From Odontocerum albicorne (taxonomy: Eukaryota; Arthropoda; Insecta; Trichoptera; Odontoceridae), in assembly GCA_949825065.1 (NCBI GenBank), contig OX463848.1, positions 45,286,197-45,350,196 of the forward strand: 64,000 nt of DNA, read 5' to 3'. The translations under genes were made by a program, and so were the position numbers. Of the stretch, positions 63,845 through 64,000 are shown piece by piece; within the stretch, counting starts at the first letter, position 1, and every line of letters starts with the position of its first letter. Under the pieces are notes generated by a model. The model was not told where the DNA came from, made no database searches, and saw only the letters and a list, made by a program, of their open reading frames with translations.

Positions 63845-64000
63845 GATAATGACGAGTTCAGGTGTTACGAATCTTCTATGATGAGTACAGGTGTTAAAAA
63901 CATTTGATGAGTTCAGGTATTACGAACGTTTGGTGATGAGTTCAGGCGTTACGACTTTGTTACGATGAGTTCAAGTATTATAAACATCTTACGATTAATG
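63845..64000. repeat. Degenerate repeat of about 28 bp, start of array, unit 2
   Basis: Counterpart of 55725 onward, cut by the window end. Confidence 0.8.

Larger units (their letters stand above)
56703..64000 (+). repeat. Tandem segmental duplication, unit 2 (cut by window end)
   Basis: Collinear with unit 1 from its first base. It is shorter mainly because its 46-bp satellite has 69 fewer units (3174 bp). If the same right boundary holds, it should end about 1 kb beyond the window. Confidence 0.9.

Noticed and set aside
1..64000. Telomeric TTAGG repeats or rRNA/histone clusters
   Set aside because: No tandem TTAGG run and no rRNA-like or histone-like sequence seen on either strand.

Overview
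The window looks like gene-poor, repeat-saturated nuclear DNA from an insect, most likely a moth or butterfly. It is A+T-rich. It carries tRNA-derived SINEs, many 5'-truncated RTE-like LINE tails, mariner and hAT remnants, small inverted-repeat (MITE-like) elements, and about twenty tandem arrays. I find no convincing host protein gene and no bona fide tRNA, rRNA or CRISPR locus. The assignment to Lepidoptera is inference from overall element style, not from a diagnostic gene. The density of satellites and nested insertions fits heterochromatin or a sex chromosome, but the sequence alone cannot settle that.

Family names used below. RTE-A: LINE tails with the motif WFGHVERMN, the commonest family, on both strands. 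RTE-B: tails with SYLxHVLRGAK. RTE-C: tails with VRWGRQRRR and an A/G-rich AAGAAGAAG end. RTE-D: the tail at 2384-2676. RTE-E: the tail at 40679-41120. LINE-J: a Jockey/CR1-like LINE (27095-27712) whose 3' end resembles the SINE tail. SINE-1: the tRNA-headed SINE with box A near TGGCCTAGTTGG and box B GGTTCGATTCC.

Layout. 1-15 kb: dispersed LINE and SINE fragments, a LINE flanked by 129-bp direct repeats, MITEs, and perfect hairpins. 15.9-18.7 kb: a 30-bp satellite of 92 units. 19-37 kb: minisatellites (units 27-46 bp) alternating with LINE tails, with hAT and MITE insertions. 37.3-38.9 kb: a 23-bp satellite of 69 units. 39.4-44.7 kb: nested elements, including SINE-in-SINE with a hAT element carrying a perfect 8-bp target duplication, and a deleted mariner inside an older inverted-repeat element. 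45.35-64 kb: a tandem segmental duplication. Unit 1 is about 11.35 kb; unit 2 begins near 56.7 kb and runs off the window. Each unit carries TTAA-CCCTT modules, a small conserved ORF, a 46-bp satellite (108 units in the first, 39 in the second), an RTE-C tail and a 39-bp minisatellite.

The most unusual signal is the octamer TACGAGTA/TACTCGTA. I count 20 exact copies by eye, where a rough base-composition estimate gives two or three. One copy is directly polymorphic between the two duplication units as a 6-bp insertion at a TA. That is the pattern expected of a TA-targeting transposon excising and leaving CGAG between duplicated TAs, and the mariner in this window has ends starting CGAGGC. The other main result is that SINE-1 and LINE-J share a 3' tail, which suggests LINE-J or a relative mobilises SINE-1.
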